34,914 nucleotides of DNA from an uncultured Clostridia bacterium (GTDB lineage Bacteria; Bacillota; Clostridia; TANB77; CAG-508): contig CALXEX010000018.1 in the NCBI GenBank assembly GCA_944387445.1, forward strand, positions 1 through 34,914, written 5' to 3'. The notes below the pieces were generated by a model, which saw only the letters and a program-made list of their open reading frames with translations, had not been told where the DNA came from and did not search any database. Within the stretch, counting starts at the first letter, position 1; each line of letters starts with the position of its first letter. This document shows positions 14,964 through 24,314 of the stretch, piece after piece. The position numbers and the translations under genes were made by a program.

Positions 14964-15926
14964 TTGAAAAAATTAAGTATTATTATTCCTGTATATAATG
15001 CAGAAAAAACATTGAAAAAATGTATCGATTCAGTTTTAAGACAAAAAGATGAGAATATAGAAATTGTATTAGTTAATGATGGAAGTAAAGATTCTTCAGA
15101 TAAAATCATACAAGAATATAGAGAAAAAAATCCTAAAGTGATTTCTTACTATAAAAAGAAAAATACTGGTGTGGCAGATACCAGAAACTATGGGATAAAA
15201 AAAGCAAAAGGAGAATATATTTTATTTTTAGATGCAGATGACTATCTAGATATCCATCTATATGGTTTAGTTAAACAATATATGGAGAAAGGTATCGAGT
15301 TAATCAAATTTAAATTACAAAGAGAAGATACCAAAGGAAATGTAATAGAAAAAGTGGATGGACCTGTATTTGAAGATAAAACAGGTGAAGAAGGATTTGA
15401 AGAGTTATATGCAACTGATGTTTTACTAGATTCTCCTTGTGTATATGTGATAAAGAAAGATATATTTGCAAGGAATAAGCTAGCGTTTAAAGTTGGAACA
15501 GAACATGAAGATTTTGGGCTAATGCCATTTGTAATTGTTCTTGCAAAAACCATGATTTCTATTAATTTTTATGGTTATCACTATGTACAAGTAGAAAATA
15601 GCATTACAAGAAATGAACAGTATGAAAAAACAAAGAAAAAGGCACAGGATGTTTTAAAACAATATGATGAAGCTCTAGTAAAAATAGATAAATATAAATT
15701 AAATAAACATATAGCAGAAATTTTAAAAACATATTACACAAATGCCATTTTATTAAAGACAGAAACTTTAAAGAAAAAAGATCAAAAAAGTTATATAAAA
15801 GAAATTAGAAAAAGAAAAATGACAAAAAATATTAAAGCAAAAAATGCAAAACAATTATTGAGAAAATTAATTTTAAACTTAAATATCAAGTGGTATTTAA
15901 GTCTAAGAAGAAAGGTAAAATCATGA
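14964..15926 (+). CDS. GT2-family glycosyltransferase
   Basis: GT-A fold transferase of about 320 residues that uses a nucleotide sugar to extend a lipid-linked glycan at the inner membrane face. IIIPVYNAEKTLKKCIDSVL (residues 6-25), LVNDGSKDSS with D39, the GVADTRNYG motif (69-77) and the metal-binding LDADD with D90 and D92 are all present. The C-terminal part is helical and Lys-rich. TTG 14964 is the likely start, with GGAGAG 5 bases before it; ATG 14952 in the same frame has a poor site. Its stop overlaps the next start (ATGA), so translation is coupled. Sugar specificity cannot be read from the sequence. Confidence 0.9.
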   Translation: MKKLSIIIPVYNAEKTLKKCIDSVLRQKDENIEIVLVNDGSKDSSDKIIQEYREKNPKVISYYKKKNTGVADTRNYGIKKAKGEYILFLDADDYLDIHLYGLVKQYMEKGIELIKFKLQREDTKGNVIEKVDGPVFEDKTGEEGFEELYATDVLLDSPCVYVIKKDIFARNKLAFKVGTEHEDFGLMPFVIVLAKTMISINFYGYHYVQVENSITRNEQYEKTKKKAQDVLKQYDEALVKIDKYKLNKHIAEILKTYYTNAILLKTETLKKKDQKSYIKEIRKRKMTKNIKAKNAKQLLRKLILNLNIKWYLSLRRKVKS

Positions 15927-16909
15927 TAAAGGTTAGTGTCATTGTTCCATTTTTTAATGTAGAAAATTACATAGAAAAATGCTTAAAGTCCTTAGTTAGT
16001 CAAACCCTAGCAGATATAGAAATTATACTTGTAAATGATGGAAGTGAAGATAAATCAGAAGAAATTGCTAAGAAATTTGTAGAAACATATCCAGATAAAA
16101 TTACTTATTTAAAGAAAGAAAATGGTGGTTTATCAGATGCTAGAAATTATGCAATACCAAAAGCTAGAGGAGAATATATTGCCTTTTTAGATTCTGACGA
16201 TTATGTAGAAATCAATATGTATGAAGAAATGTATAACAAGGCAAAGAAAGAAAACTTAGACTATGTAGAATGTGATTTTTTATGGGAATATCCAGATAAG
16301 GTTTTAGAAAGTAAAGGAAAAATATATGACAACAAAAAAGAAATGTTTATTCATACAAGAGTGGTTGCATGGAACAAATTAATCAAAAGAGAAATCATCC
16401 AACAAAACAAAATTGAATTTCCAAAAGGCTTTCGTTATGAAGATGTTGAATTTTTCTATAAGTTATTACCCAATATACAAAATTATGGAATTGTTGAAAA
16501 ACCATTTATTCATTATGTACAAAGAGAAAATTCCATTTCTAATGTACAAAATGCAAGAACAAAAGAAATTATTGATGTGTTAGGACATGTGATAGATTAT
16601 TATAAAACAAATAATCTATTTGCGGAATATAAAGAAGAGATAGAATATACTTATGCAAGATATATTTTATGTAGTTCCATGCTTAGAATGGTCATGATAG
16701 AAAATAAAAAAGAAAGAAAAGAAATGATTCATTTAGCATGGGAATCATTAAATACACAATTTCCAAACTGGAAAGAAAATTTGTATTTAAAAGAAAAAGG
16801 CTTGAAAAACTTATATATGAAAACTGTAAATAAATTTACTTTGAAAATGTATACAAGTTTAGCAAGAATGAAATTTATTAGGAAGAAGTTACAAGAAAAA
16901 TTTGTTTAG
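15923..16909 (+). CDS. GT2-family glycosyltransferase (EpsJ/WaaB-like)
   Basis: 328 residues. The start at 15923 overlaps the stop of the previous GT2 gene (ATGA) and is preceded by AGAAAGG; the frame also opens upstream, but the N-terminus MIKVSVIVPFFNVENYIEKC matches the family from residue 1. Motifs are LVNDGSEDKS with D39, NGGLSDARNYA (67-77), LDSDDY with D90 and D92, and the WNKLIKRE and FRYEDVEF acceptor-domain strings common in this GT2 subgroup. The C-terminal third is alpha-helical and basic, which suits association with the membrane surface. It resembles its upstream neighbour closely in plan, so the two may have arisen by duplication. Confidence 0.9.
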   Translation: MIKVSVIVPFFNVENYIEKCLKSLVSQTLADIEIILVNDGSEDKSEEIAKKFVETYPDKITYLKKENGGLSDARNYAIPKARGEYIAFLDSDDYVEINMYEEMYNKAKKENLDYVECDFLWEYPDKVLESKGKIYDNKKEMFIHTRVVAWNKLIKREIIQQNKIEFPKGFRYEDVEFFYKLLPNIQNYGIVEKPFIHYVQRENSISNVQNARTKEIIDVLGHVIDYYKTNNLFAEYKEEIEYTYARYILCSSMLRMVMIENKKERKEMIHLAWESLNTQFPNWKENLYLKEKGLKNLYMKTVNKFTLKMYTSLARMKFIRKKLQEKFV

Positions 16910-16984
16910 GTTGATTGAAAAATAATTAAAATTTAATTCTTTCCTAACCCTAATTGTATCATGAGAAAGGAATGGATACTAAAC

Positions 16985-18092
16985 ATGAAAAAAATACTAT
17001 TTGGAATAACTAGCTTAACGCTTCGGTGGAGCAGAAAGAGTGTTAGTAGATATAGCAAATGCATTAAGTGATACATTTGATATCACTATATTTACGATAT
17101 ATGGAAAAGGCGAGTTAGAAAAAAGTTTAAAACAAAATATTAAAGTAAAAAGAATATTTGAAGGTACTTATAAAGAATTAACAAAGTTACAAAAAATTAG
17201 CATTCCTTTAAAAATATTATTATTTCAAAAATCGTATTACAAAAAATATATACAAGGAGATTATGATATAGAGATAGCATTTTTAGAGGGGCCAATTACT
17301 AGGTTGTTCAGTACAAAGAATCATAATACAAAGAAAATTGCTTGGATTCACAATGATATTTCAAGGGTATATGGAAATGACTTAAAAGCGAAAATAAAGC
17401 TAATGATAGATAAAAGTATATATAACAAATATCAAAAATTAATATTTGTTAGCAAAGATAATAAAGAAGTGTTTGATATACGATATCCGGATATAAAACC
17501 TTCAGAAGAAGTGATTTATAACTATATTAATCCTGAAAATGTTATAGAAAAAGCAGAAGAAACGATTGATTTTACATTTGACCATAACCAAATAAATTTT
17601 TTGACAGTTGCAAGATTAGTGGAACAAAAGGGAATTGATAGATTAATTCGTATTCATAGAGAATTAATAGCAAATCATTATGATAATAAATTTTATATTA
17701 TTGGTGATGGACCAGAAAGAGAAAAACTAGAAAAATTAATTACAGAAGAGCATTTAGAAAAAACATTTATTTTATTAGGCGCAAAGGAAAATCCATATCC
17801 ATTTATGAAACAAGCTGACATATTTTGTCTACTATCTAACTTTGAAGGATATGGTATGGTACTAGAAGAAGCAAAAATCTTAAATAAACCAATTATGATA
17901 ACCAATACTGCAGCAAGAGAAGCTGTTAAAAATTATAAAAATGCTATAATTGTAGAAAATGATGAACATGAAATTTATAACAAATTGAAATATATCATTG
18001 AAAACAAGGTTACATCTTTTGGAGATGAAAAACAAATATATGATAATATAGATATCATAGAAAAATTAGAAAAATTATTAAAGGAAGAATAA
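16985..18092 (+). pseudogene. GT4-family glycosyltransferase broken near its 5' end by a single-base frameshift
   Basis: The ATG at 16985 has a GAGAAAGGA site and gives MKKILFGITSLTL. The frame then goes out of phase, while the next frame continues GGAERVLVDIANALSD, the standard GT4 N-terminus. Removing one base, most simply C17024, restores a normal 369-residue protein. The downstream open frame from GTG 17040 to 18092 keeps the family motifs: AWIHNDIS, FVSKDNKEVF, VARLVEQKGIDRLIRI, FYIIGDGPEREKL, LLGAKENPYPFM and the NFEGYGMVLEEAKIL region with its two Glu. Internal initiation at GTG 17040 would lack the first beta strand and the acceptor-side Gly loop. Thus the gene is either truly broken or the base is an error. 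Next gene starts 2 bases after its stop. Confidence 0.87.
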
Positions 18093-18093
18093 T

Positions 18094-18999
18094 ATGAAAT
18101 TATCCATTATCACACCTACCTATAATAGAGCAAATATGCTTAAGAGTTTATATACAAGTATTGTGAAAAATATAGAACAACATGAAGAAGTACAAAAAAA
18201 AGTACAAATCCAGTGGCTTATCATGGATGATGGCTCAACAGATAATACAGCTGAAATTACGGAGCAATTTAAAAAGGAAAATAAATTTGAAGTTCAATAT
18301 CACAAACAAGAGAATCAAGGGAAGATGTCTGCAATTAATCATGTTATAAAACATGCAGAGGGAGATTTAATTGTAGAATGCGATTCTGATGATCTCTTTT
18401 CAGAAAATGCCTTTTATGATATTTTACAAGCCTATTATGAGACAAAAGAAAGAAAAGACTTGTATGGTTTATGCTTTTTAAAATATGATACTAATAGGAA
18501 AAATATAGGTAATACATTTCCTAAAGAAGAAACCACGATGTTTGATCTATATTTTAAAGAACAAGAAACAGGTGAAAAAGCAATTGTATTTTTTGCAAAT
18601 ATCAGAAAACAATATCAATACAAAATTGAAAATTATGAAAAGTTTTCTACAGAAGCGAGAATGTATCATGAAATGGATTTAAAATATAAAATGAAATGTT
18701 ATAATAAGCCGATTATGATATGTGATTATAAAGAAGATGGTTATACAAAAAACATCAAAAAGATTTTTAAAGAAAATCCTTATGGTCACTTTGCTTATTT
18801 TAAAGAAATTTTAGAACAACATGATATGTCAGGTGTTTCATTTAAAAAGAGATTATATGTTATTAAACATTATATATTGTTTGCAACATTAACTAAAAGC
18901 AAGAATTTAATCACAAATGTTAAAGGTGTAAAAAATAAAACTTTGATAGGATTACTATTATTTCCAGGAAAAATAGCAACAAAGATTAAATTTAAATAA
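18094..18999 (+). CDS. GT2-family glycosyltransferase
   Basis: 301 residues. The GT-A core shows SIITPTYNRANMLKSLYTSI at the N-terminus, MDDGSTDNT with D45 and D46, and CDSDD with D97 and D99 as the metal-binding pair. Instead of the common NxGxxxARN, it has NQGKMSAIN, a variant seen in another GT2 subgroup. FSTEARMYHEMDLKYKM and YKEDGYTKNI in the middle are subgroup-specific strings. The ATG lies 2 bases after the stop of the broken GT4 gene, with AAAGGAAGA before it, so translation is coupled. The C-terminus is basic (KNLITNVKGVKNKT, KIATKIKFK), probably contacting the membrane. Confidence 0.9.
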   Translation: MKLSIITPTYNRANMLKSLYTSIVKNIEQHEEVQKKVQIQWLIMDDGSTDNTAEITEQFKKENKFEVQYHKQENQGKMSAINHVIKHAEGDLIVECDSDDLFSENAFYDILQAYYETKERKDLYGLCFLKYDTNRKNIGNTFPKEETTMFDLYFKEQETGEKAIVFFANIRKQYQYKIENYEKFSTEARMYHEMDLKYKMKCYNKPIMICDYKEDGYTKNIKKIFKENPYGHFAYFKEILEQHDMSGVSFKKRLYVIKHYILFATLTKSKNLITNVKGVKNKTLIGLLLFPGKIATKIKFK

Positions 19000-19016
19000 A
19001 GGGGGCTTCATTATAT

Positions 19017-20402
19017 ATGAAGAAAAATGTATTGATTTGTTTAGAAAGATTAGATATTGGAGGTGTAGAAACTTTTGTGCTTAACCAAGCAACGGTTTTA
19101 CTTTCAAAAGGACATACTGTTGTTATACTTGCCAAAAAAGGTTTATATACGGAAAAATTAGAACAAAAAGGAGCCATATGTATTGATTTTACATTTACAT
19201 TAGAAAGCAATTTTGATATAGAAAAAACGAAACAAATTCAAGAAATTATTAGAAAATATGAAATTAATGAAGTCCACATAAATCAATTTCCATGCATTTT
19301 ATCTGCAATGCCAGCCAGTATACTTTCAAAAGTTCCATATATAGCATATTCTCACAGCATTATAAGTGGTACATATGAATGGTTTATGTCTACATTTGAT
19401 ATTTACAACTATATATTTCGATACTATTTTATGAATGCTTATAAAATAGTAGCAATAACGCAATATGCAAAAAATGAAATAATAAAAAAATTTCAAATTC
19501 ATGAAAATATGATTGAAATTATTAATAATAGTATTGATTTTAAAGAGACAGATATGATTAGAATACAAAAAAAGAATAACAAAAAGAAATTTTTATTAAT
19601 TAGCCGTTTATCCAAAGAAAAGGAAAAATCTTTGTATAATGGTGTAGAATTATTTAATGCTTATCAAAAAAAAGTAAAAGATGCTAATTTAGCAATTATT
19701 GGAGATGGAGATTATAAGGAAATATTACAAAATTATATTGAAGAAGAAAAAATTAAAAACGTAGAATTTAAGGGAGTAAGTACAGATATTTTAAAGGATA
19801 TGAACGACTACGACATTGTAATAGGTCTGGACCGTTGCATTCTAGAAGCAATAGCAATGAAAAAGATATCAATAATAATTGGCTATAAAGAGTTAAAAGG
19901 AATTATAACATTAAACAATATAGAAGAGGCAAGTATAGAAAATTTTTCCGGAAACAATTTATTAATTAAAAGTAAAGAACAAATTATAGAAGAATTAATA
20001 AATTATACAGATGATGAAATAGAAAAAATTGTTGAAGAAAATTATCGTTTTACTAAAAAACGTTTTGATGCACAGATAAATTATGATGTTTTTACTAAAA
20101 ATGATAAATTTAAGAAAAAATATGAAGATATTGATATATTAAAGTATATATTGAAACAACAAGAAAAAATGGATATACTTATTGAACAAATTAAAAATAA
20201 AAATAGTTGTATAGAATTATATAAAAAGCAAATTATAGAGAAAGAAAATTGTATAAGTAGTTTAAAAATTGAGAAAGTAGAAAGTGAAAGATTACAAGAA
20301 GTATATAAACAGGAGTTACAAAAAATTTATGGGAGCAAGCGATGGAAATATACTAGCCAAATAGCTAAAATGGTAAATAAAATTAGAAGACTAAAAGGTT
20401 GA
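19017..20402 (+). CDS. GT4-like glycosyltransferase with C-terminal coiled coil
   Basis: 461 residues. The N-terminal GT-B domain begins MKKNVLICLERLDIGGVETF, a GT4-type start with the Gly-Gly loop. The second domain has LISRLSKEKEK, LAIIGDGDYKEIL and EFKGVSTDILKDMNDYDIVI. In place of the usual acidic E-x7-E helix it has LDRCILEAIAMKKI, which keeps a Glu. After residue 370 a Lys/Glu-rich coiled coil follows (LKQQEKMDILIEQIKNKN and on to about 440), ending in YGSKRWKYT, a tail found on many large cell-surface glycosyltransferases. The coiled coil may mediate assembly with other enzymes of the pathway; that is inference. The start is set by a GGGGG-like site (19000-19004) 12 bases before the ATG. 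Confidence 0.85.
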   Translation: MKKNVLICLERLDIGGVETFVLNQATVLLSKGHTVVILAKKGLYTEKLEQKGAICIDFTFTLESNFDIEKTKQIQEIIRKYEINEVHINQFPCILSAMPASILSKVPYIAYSHSIISGTYEWFMSTFDIYNYIFRYYFMNAYKIVAITQYAKNEIIKKFQIHENMIEIINNSIDFKETDMIRIQKKNNKKKFLLISRLSKEKEKSLYNGVELFNAYQKKVKDANLAIIGDGDYKEILQNYIEEEKIKNVEFKGVSTDILKDMNDYDIVIGLDRCILEAIAMKKISIIIGYKELKGIITLNNIEEASIENFSGNNLLIKSKEQIIEELINYTDDEIEKIVEENYRFTKKRFDAQINYDVFTKNDKFKKKYEDIDILKYILKQQEKMDILIEQIKNKNSCIELYKKQIIEKENCISSLKIEKVESERLQEVYKQELQKIYGSKRWKYTSQIAKMVNKIRRLKG

Positions 20403-20455
20403 TTTTTAAAATGACTATTGTTATAATTATGCGAAGAAGGAGAAGAAGGCAAATT

Positions 20456-21193
20456 ATGAGTAAAGAATATAAAATTATAGTAGATGATGTATATAAAACA
20501 TTTAATGTATATTTAGATAAAGCAAATACAATAAAAGAAAAGTTGTTATTCTTATTTTCAAGAAATAAAAAAGAAAAAAGAGAAGTTTTAAAAGGAATTA
20601 ATTTAAAAGTGAAAAAGGGAGAAGTTGTTGCTTTAATTGGTACAAATGGAAGTGGAAAATCAACCCTTTTAAAATTGATGACTAAAATTATTTATCCGAA
20701 CAAAGGAAAAATTACAACAGAAGGAAAATTGACATCTTTATTAGAGTTAGGCGCAGGATTTCATCCAGACTTTTCAGGAAGAGAAAATATTTATTTTAAT
20801 GCTTCCATATTTGGTTTAACCAAAAAAGAGATTGACAAAAGACTTGATGATATTATAGAATTTTCAGAATTAGGACCATATATAGATAATCCTGTTAGAA
20901 CATATTCTTCAGGAATGTATATGAGACTGGCATTTTCTGTTGCGATAAATGTAGATGCAGATATTTTATTAATAGATGAAATTTTATCTGTAGGAGATGA
21001 ACATTTTCAAAATAAATGTTATGAAAAAATGAGAGATTTAAAAAGTCAAGGAAAAACCATGGTATTTGTTACACATAGTATGCAAACTGTAAAACAATTA
21101 TGTGATAGAGCAGTTTGGTTATGTGATGGAACAATAAAAATGGATGGACCAACAGAAGAAGTAGTAGATGAATACATTAAAGAAACAAAATAG
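20456..21193 (+). CDS. ABC-2 polysaccharide exporter, ATP-binding subunit (Wzt/TagH-like)
   Basis: 245 residues. ATPase half of the exporter that carries the lipid-linked polymer across the membrane together with the permease at 23528. The Walker A GTNGSGKST is at 62-70. The ELGAGFHPDFSGRENIYFNA motif (from about 96) is characteristic of the polysaccharide-exporter class. Then come YSSGMYMRLAFSVA (signature), ILLIDEIL with SVGDEHF (Walker B and D-loop), and VTHSM (switch His). It ends soon after the ATPase core, so it lacks the carbohydrate-binding domain of long Wzt proteins. ATG 20456 is chosen because AAGGAGAAGAAGG lies before it; the frame opens upstream, giving an Arg-rich extension that is probably untranslated. 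No symbol is assigned because several exporter types share this form. Confidence 0.92.
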   Translation: MSKEYKIIVDDVYKTFNVYLDKANTIKEKLLFLFSRNKKEKREVLKGINLKVKKGEVVALIGTNGSGKSTLLKLMTKIIYPNKGKITTEGKLTSLLELGAGFHPDFSGRENIYFNASIFGLTKKEIDKRLDDIIEFSELGPYIDNPVRTYSSGMYMRLAFSVAINVDADILLIDEILSVGDEHFQNKCYEKMRDLKSQGKTMVFVTHSMQTVKQLCDRAVWLCDGTIKMDGPTEEVVDEYIKETK

Positions 21194-21209
21194 AGGAGGA
21201 CTTTTTTAC

Positions 21210-23510
21210 ATGAATGAAGAAGAAAAATACTTTGACTATACAATGATGCCGGGAAAAACGTTAAGAAAACAAAAATCAATTAATGATGGAAAACCAATTA
21301 TTAGCATTATTACAGGATATTATAATTGTAAACAATACATCAGAGAAACAGCCAATTCTATCATAAATCAGACGTTTCCTTATTGGGAATGGATTATTAT
21401 TGATGATGGAAGTACAGAAGAGGGAACAAAAGAAACACTAGACGAAATTGCAAAACTAGATAGTAGGATTAAAATTTACCATGAAAAAAATAGAGGAAGA
21501 ATTGCAACAAGAGATTTCGCTATTACAAAAGCAAATTGTGATTTATTATTTATTCTAGATGCAGATGATGCCATTGATAGAACAATGCTAGAATGTAGCT
21601 ATTGGACATTGCAGACAAATCCAAAAGCTTCTTGGGTTTATGCAGATATGGTAAATTTTGATGGACAAGAGTTTTTATGGAGACAATTATTTGACATCCA
21701 TACAGAAAAAAAAGAAAATATTTTACCAGTTTGTTCTTTAGTTAGAAAACAAGCAATCTTAGATGTTGGTGGATATGGAGCAGTTGATGAAGATGTTCAC
21801 GAAGATTGGCATTTATGGCTTAGAATGTTAGAAAAAGGATATTTTCCAATTAGAATGAATTATTATGGATTTTGGTATCGTAAAAAGAAAGAAGGCGGGA
21901 TACTAGATTCTATCAATAATGATAAAAAAAGAGATGAACATGCAAAAGCAGAAATCGCAAAACAAGCAAAAAAAATAAAGAAAGAAATATATGCGATTCA
22001 ATTTCCTACAACGACAAAATCTAATTTTGATTCTTATCCATATATATTTGATTGGAATAGAAAACCGATTAATCAAAAAGGAGAAAAAATAAGATTATTA
22101 TTTATATTCCCTTGGTTTAGAGTAGGAGGAGCAGATAAATTTAATTTAGATTTAATTTCTAGATTAGACCAAAATAAATTTGACATTACCATTGTAACAA
22201 CTGAGGTTTCAGAATATATATGGAGACAAAAATTTGAAAAATATGCAGAAGTTTTTGATTTAACAAGCTTTTTACATAGACAGGATTGGCCAGCATTTAT
22301 TCATTATTTAATGAAATCTAGAAATATAGATATTGTAATGAATTCTAATAGTTATTTTGGATTTTATGTGATACCTTGGCTAAAATCTGAATTTCCTGAA
22401 GTGGTATTTACAGATTATCTTCATAGTGAAAATAAAAGTTGGAGAAACGGAGAATACCCAAGAGATTCTACAGCAATTGATGGATTTTTAGATAGAACAT
22501 ATACTTGTACAAAAGTGTTAAGAGAATCTATGAAAAAGAATATGGATAGAACAATTGACAATGTAAAAACGGTATATATAGGTGTTGATGAGCAAGAATT
22601 TGAACAATCAAAGGTGAATATTTCTGACAATGAAGATTTAAACAGGGTAAAAGATAGATTAAAAGGAAAAAAGACGATCCTATTTTTATGTAGAATATCA
22701 GAAGAAAAACGTCCAATTTTTATGGTAGAAGTATTTAAAAAATTAGTAGAAAAGGATAATTCTCTCATATTACTTGTAGTGGGTGATGGACCAGAATTAA
22801 AAGAAATGAAAAATACAGCGAAAAAAGAGGGAATCTATGATAATATCATATTTTTTGGAATGCAGAAAAACGTCAAATCATTTTATAAAATTGCAGATGT
22901 AACTGTTATTTGTTCTTTGGTTGAAGGACTAACCATTACAACTTATGAATCTTTAGCAATGGAAACACCAGTTGTCACAGCAGATGTTGGAGGACAAAAA
23001 GAATTAGTAGATGATACATGTGGAAGAGTAGTAGAAAATATACAAACTGCTGAAAATGGATATTTTAATAGAGATTATCAAGAAGAAGAAATTAATCGTT
23101 ATGTAAAAGCAATTGAAGAAGTTCTGGCTAATCCTACATTAAAAGAGAATTGTCGATCTAAAATTTTAGAAGGATATACACTTAGTCACATGGCAGAAAC
23201 GTTTACAAAAGAATTTGAGGAATTTGCAAAAACGGGAAGCAAAATAAATCCACTAAGTGTTGTAAATAAAGATTTATATAAACAGTATATTGTTTTATAT
23301 AATCAAGTAGATGTCCGAAATTATTTTCCACAAGAAGGTGGAAATTATTCAGAAATAGATAGTTTAAGGAGCTATAAGATTTCACAATTAAAAGGAAGAT
23401 TATGGCAGATTCCATTATGGAGAGGATTTATAAAAATTTTACAAAAATTAGGTATAACCAAAATGTTAAAAAAGACAAAAATCAAAGAAAAAATCAAAAA
23501 GATTATATAA
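21210..23510 (+). CDS. two-domain glycosyltransferase, N-terminal GT2 and C-terminal GT4
   Basis: 766 residues. The N-terminal half is GT2: PIISIITGYYNCKQYIRETA, WEWIIIDDGSTEEGT, NRGRIATRDFAI and FILDADDAID, followed by a W-rich acceptor region (HEDWHLWLRML). From about residue 300 a GT4 domain follows: LLFIFPWFRVGGADKFNLDL, TDYLHSENKSW, FLCRISEEKRP, LLVVGDGPELKEM and CSLVEGLTITTYESLAMETP with both Glu. One polypeptide could add two sugars in succession. The start at 21210 has GAGGAGG 8 bases before it. It sits between the ATPase and the permease of the exporter, which suggests that the enzyme acts close to the transporter. Its basic C-terminus (MLKKTKIKEKIKKII) looks amphipathic. Domain calls are firm; substrates are unknown. 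Confidence 0.9.
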   Translation: MNEEEKYFDYTMMPGKTLRKQKSINDGKPIISIITGYYNCKQYIRETANSIINQTFPYWEWIIIDDGSTEEGTKETLDEIAKLDSRIKIYHEKNRGRIATRDFAITKANCDLLFILDADDAIDRTMLECSYWTLQTNPKASWVYADMVNFDGQEFLWRQLFDIHTEKKENILPVCSLVRKQAILDVGGYGAVDEDVHEDWHLWLRMLEKGYFPIRMNYYGFWYRKKKEGGILDSINNDKKRDEHAKAEIAKQAKKIKKEIYAIQFPTTTKSNFDSYPYIFDWNRKPINQKGEKIRLLFIFPWFRVGGADKFNLDLISRLDQNKFDITIVTTEVSEYIWRQKFEKYAEVFDLTSFLHRQDWPAFIHYLMKSRNIDIVMNSNSYFGFYVIPWLKSEFPEVVFTDYLHSENKSWRNGEYPRDSTAIDGFLDRTYTCTKVLRESMKKNMDRTIDNVKTVYIGVDEQEFEQSKVNISDNEDLNRVKDRLKGKKTILFLCRISEEKRPIFMVEVFKKLVEKDNSLILLVVGDGPELKEMKNTAKKEGIYDNIIFFGMQKNVKSFYKIADVTVICSLVEGLTITTYESLAMETPVVTADVGGQKELVDDTCGRVVENIQTAENGYFNRDYQEEEINRYVKAIEEVLANPTLKENCRSKILEGYTLSHMAETFTKEFEEFAKTGSKINPLSVVNKDLYKQYIVLYNQVDVRNYFPQEGGNYSEIDSLRSYKISQLKGRLWQIPLWRGFIKILQKLGITKMLKKTKIKEKIKKII

Positions 23511-23527
23511 AATAGAGGAGTTATCAG

Positions 23528-24304
23528 ATGATAAATGTATTTAAGAACTTATATAATTATCGAGAATTATTAAAAACAAATGTAAAAAAAGAAATTAGAG
23601 GAAAATATAAAAATTCATTTTTAGGGGTTTTATGGTCATTTTTAAATCCATTATTACAGATATTAGTATATGCGATTGTATTTCAAATGATTTTGAAAAA
23701 TCCTCAGGAAGATTATGCAATTTTTATTTGTTGTGGATTGATTCCATGGACCTTTTTCTCATCTGCAATTAGTAGGTCAGCTTTTACAATGGTGGAAAAT
23801 GGAAATATATTGAAAAAAGTATATTTTCCAAGAGAAATTTTACCAATATCTATTGTAACGAGTGAGGCAGTGAATTTTTTAATTTCAACAATTATTATTA
23901 TTGCATTTGTTGTTTTTGGAGGATTAGGAATTAGTAAATATATTGTGTTTTATCCACTAGTACTACTAGCACAATATTTATTACTGATTGCAATTTCATT
24001 AATTGTATCTAGTATATCTGTTTATGTAAGAGATTTACAACATTTAATAGGTGTTGCACTTCAATTGCTATTTTATGCAACGCCAATTGTATATTCAGCA
24101 GATACAATACCAGCTAATTTTCAATGGATTTTAAAATTAAATCCAATGACATATATTATTGAAGCATATAGAGATATGTTCTATACACAAACAATGGTAG
24201 ATGTGCCAGCTTTATTAATATTAATTGCGATTTCATTAATTGGATGTGTTATTGGATATTTAATTTTTAACAAACTACAAAAGGGATTTGCAGAACAATT
24301 ATAG
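23528..24304 (+). CDS. ABC-2 polysaccharide exporter, permease subunit (Wzm/TagG-like)
   Basis: 258 residues with six likely membrane segments. The cytoplasmic N-terminus has the family string ELLKTNVKKEIRGKYKNSFLGVLW, followed by SFLNPLLQILVYAIVF. Further markers are GLIPWTFFSSAISRSAFTMVENGNILKKVYFPREILPI (coupling helix region), ISVYVRDLQHLIGVALQLLFY with TPIVYS, and LNPMTYIIEAYRDMFY near the C-terminus. It is the partner of the ATPase at 20456. GAGGAG lies 8 bases before the ATG. The pair defines an ABC-transporter-dependent polymer pathway rather than a Wzx/Wzy one. No Wzx or Wzy gene is visible in the window. Confidence 0.95.
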   Translation: MINVFKNLYNYRELLKTNVKKEIRGKYKNSFLGVLWSFLNPLLQILVYAIVFQMILKNPQEDYAIFICCGLIPWTFFSSAISRSAFTMVENGNILKKVYFPREILPISIVTSEAVNFLISTIIIIAFVVFGGLGISKYIVFYPLVLLAQYLLLIAISLIVSSISVYVRDLQHLIGVALQLLFYATPIVYSADTIPANFQWILKLNPMTYIIEAYRDMFYTQTMVDVPALLILIAISLIGCVIGYLIFNKLQKGFAEQL

Positions 24305-24314
24305 ATACTGTGTG

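Noticed and set aside
20399-20455. N-terminal Arg-rich extension of the exporter ATPase (six Arg in a row)
   Set aside because: The purine-rich codons are the ribosome binding site of the real start at 20456. The family N-terminus begins there.
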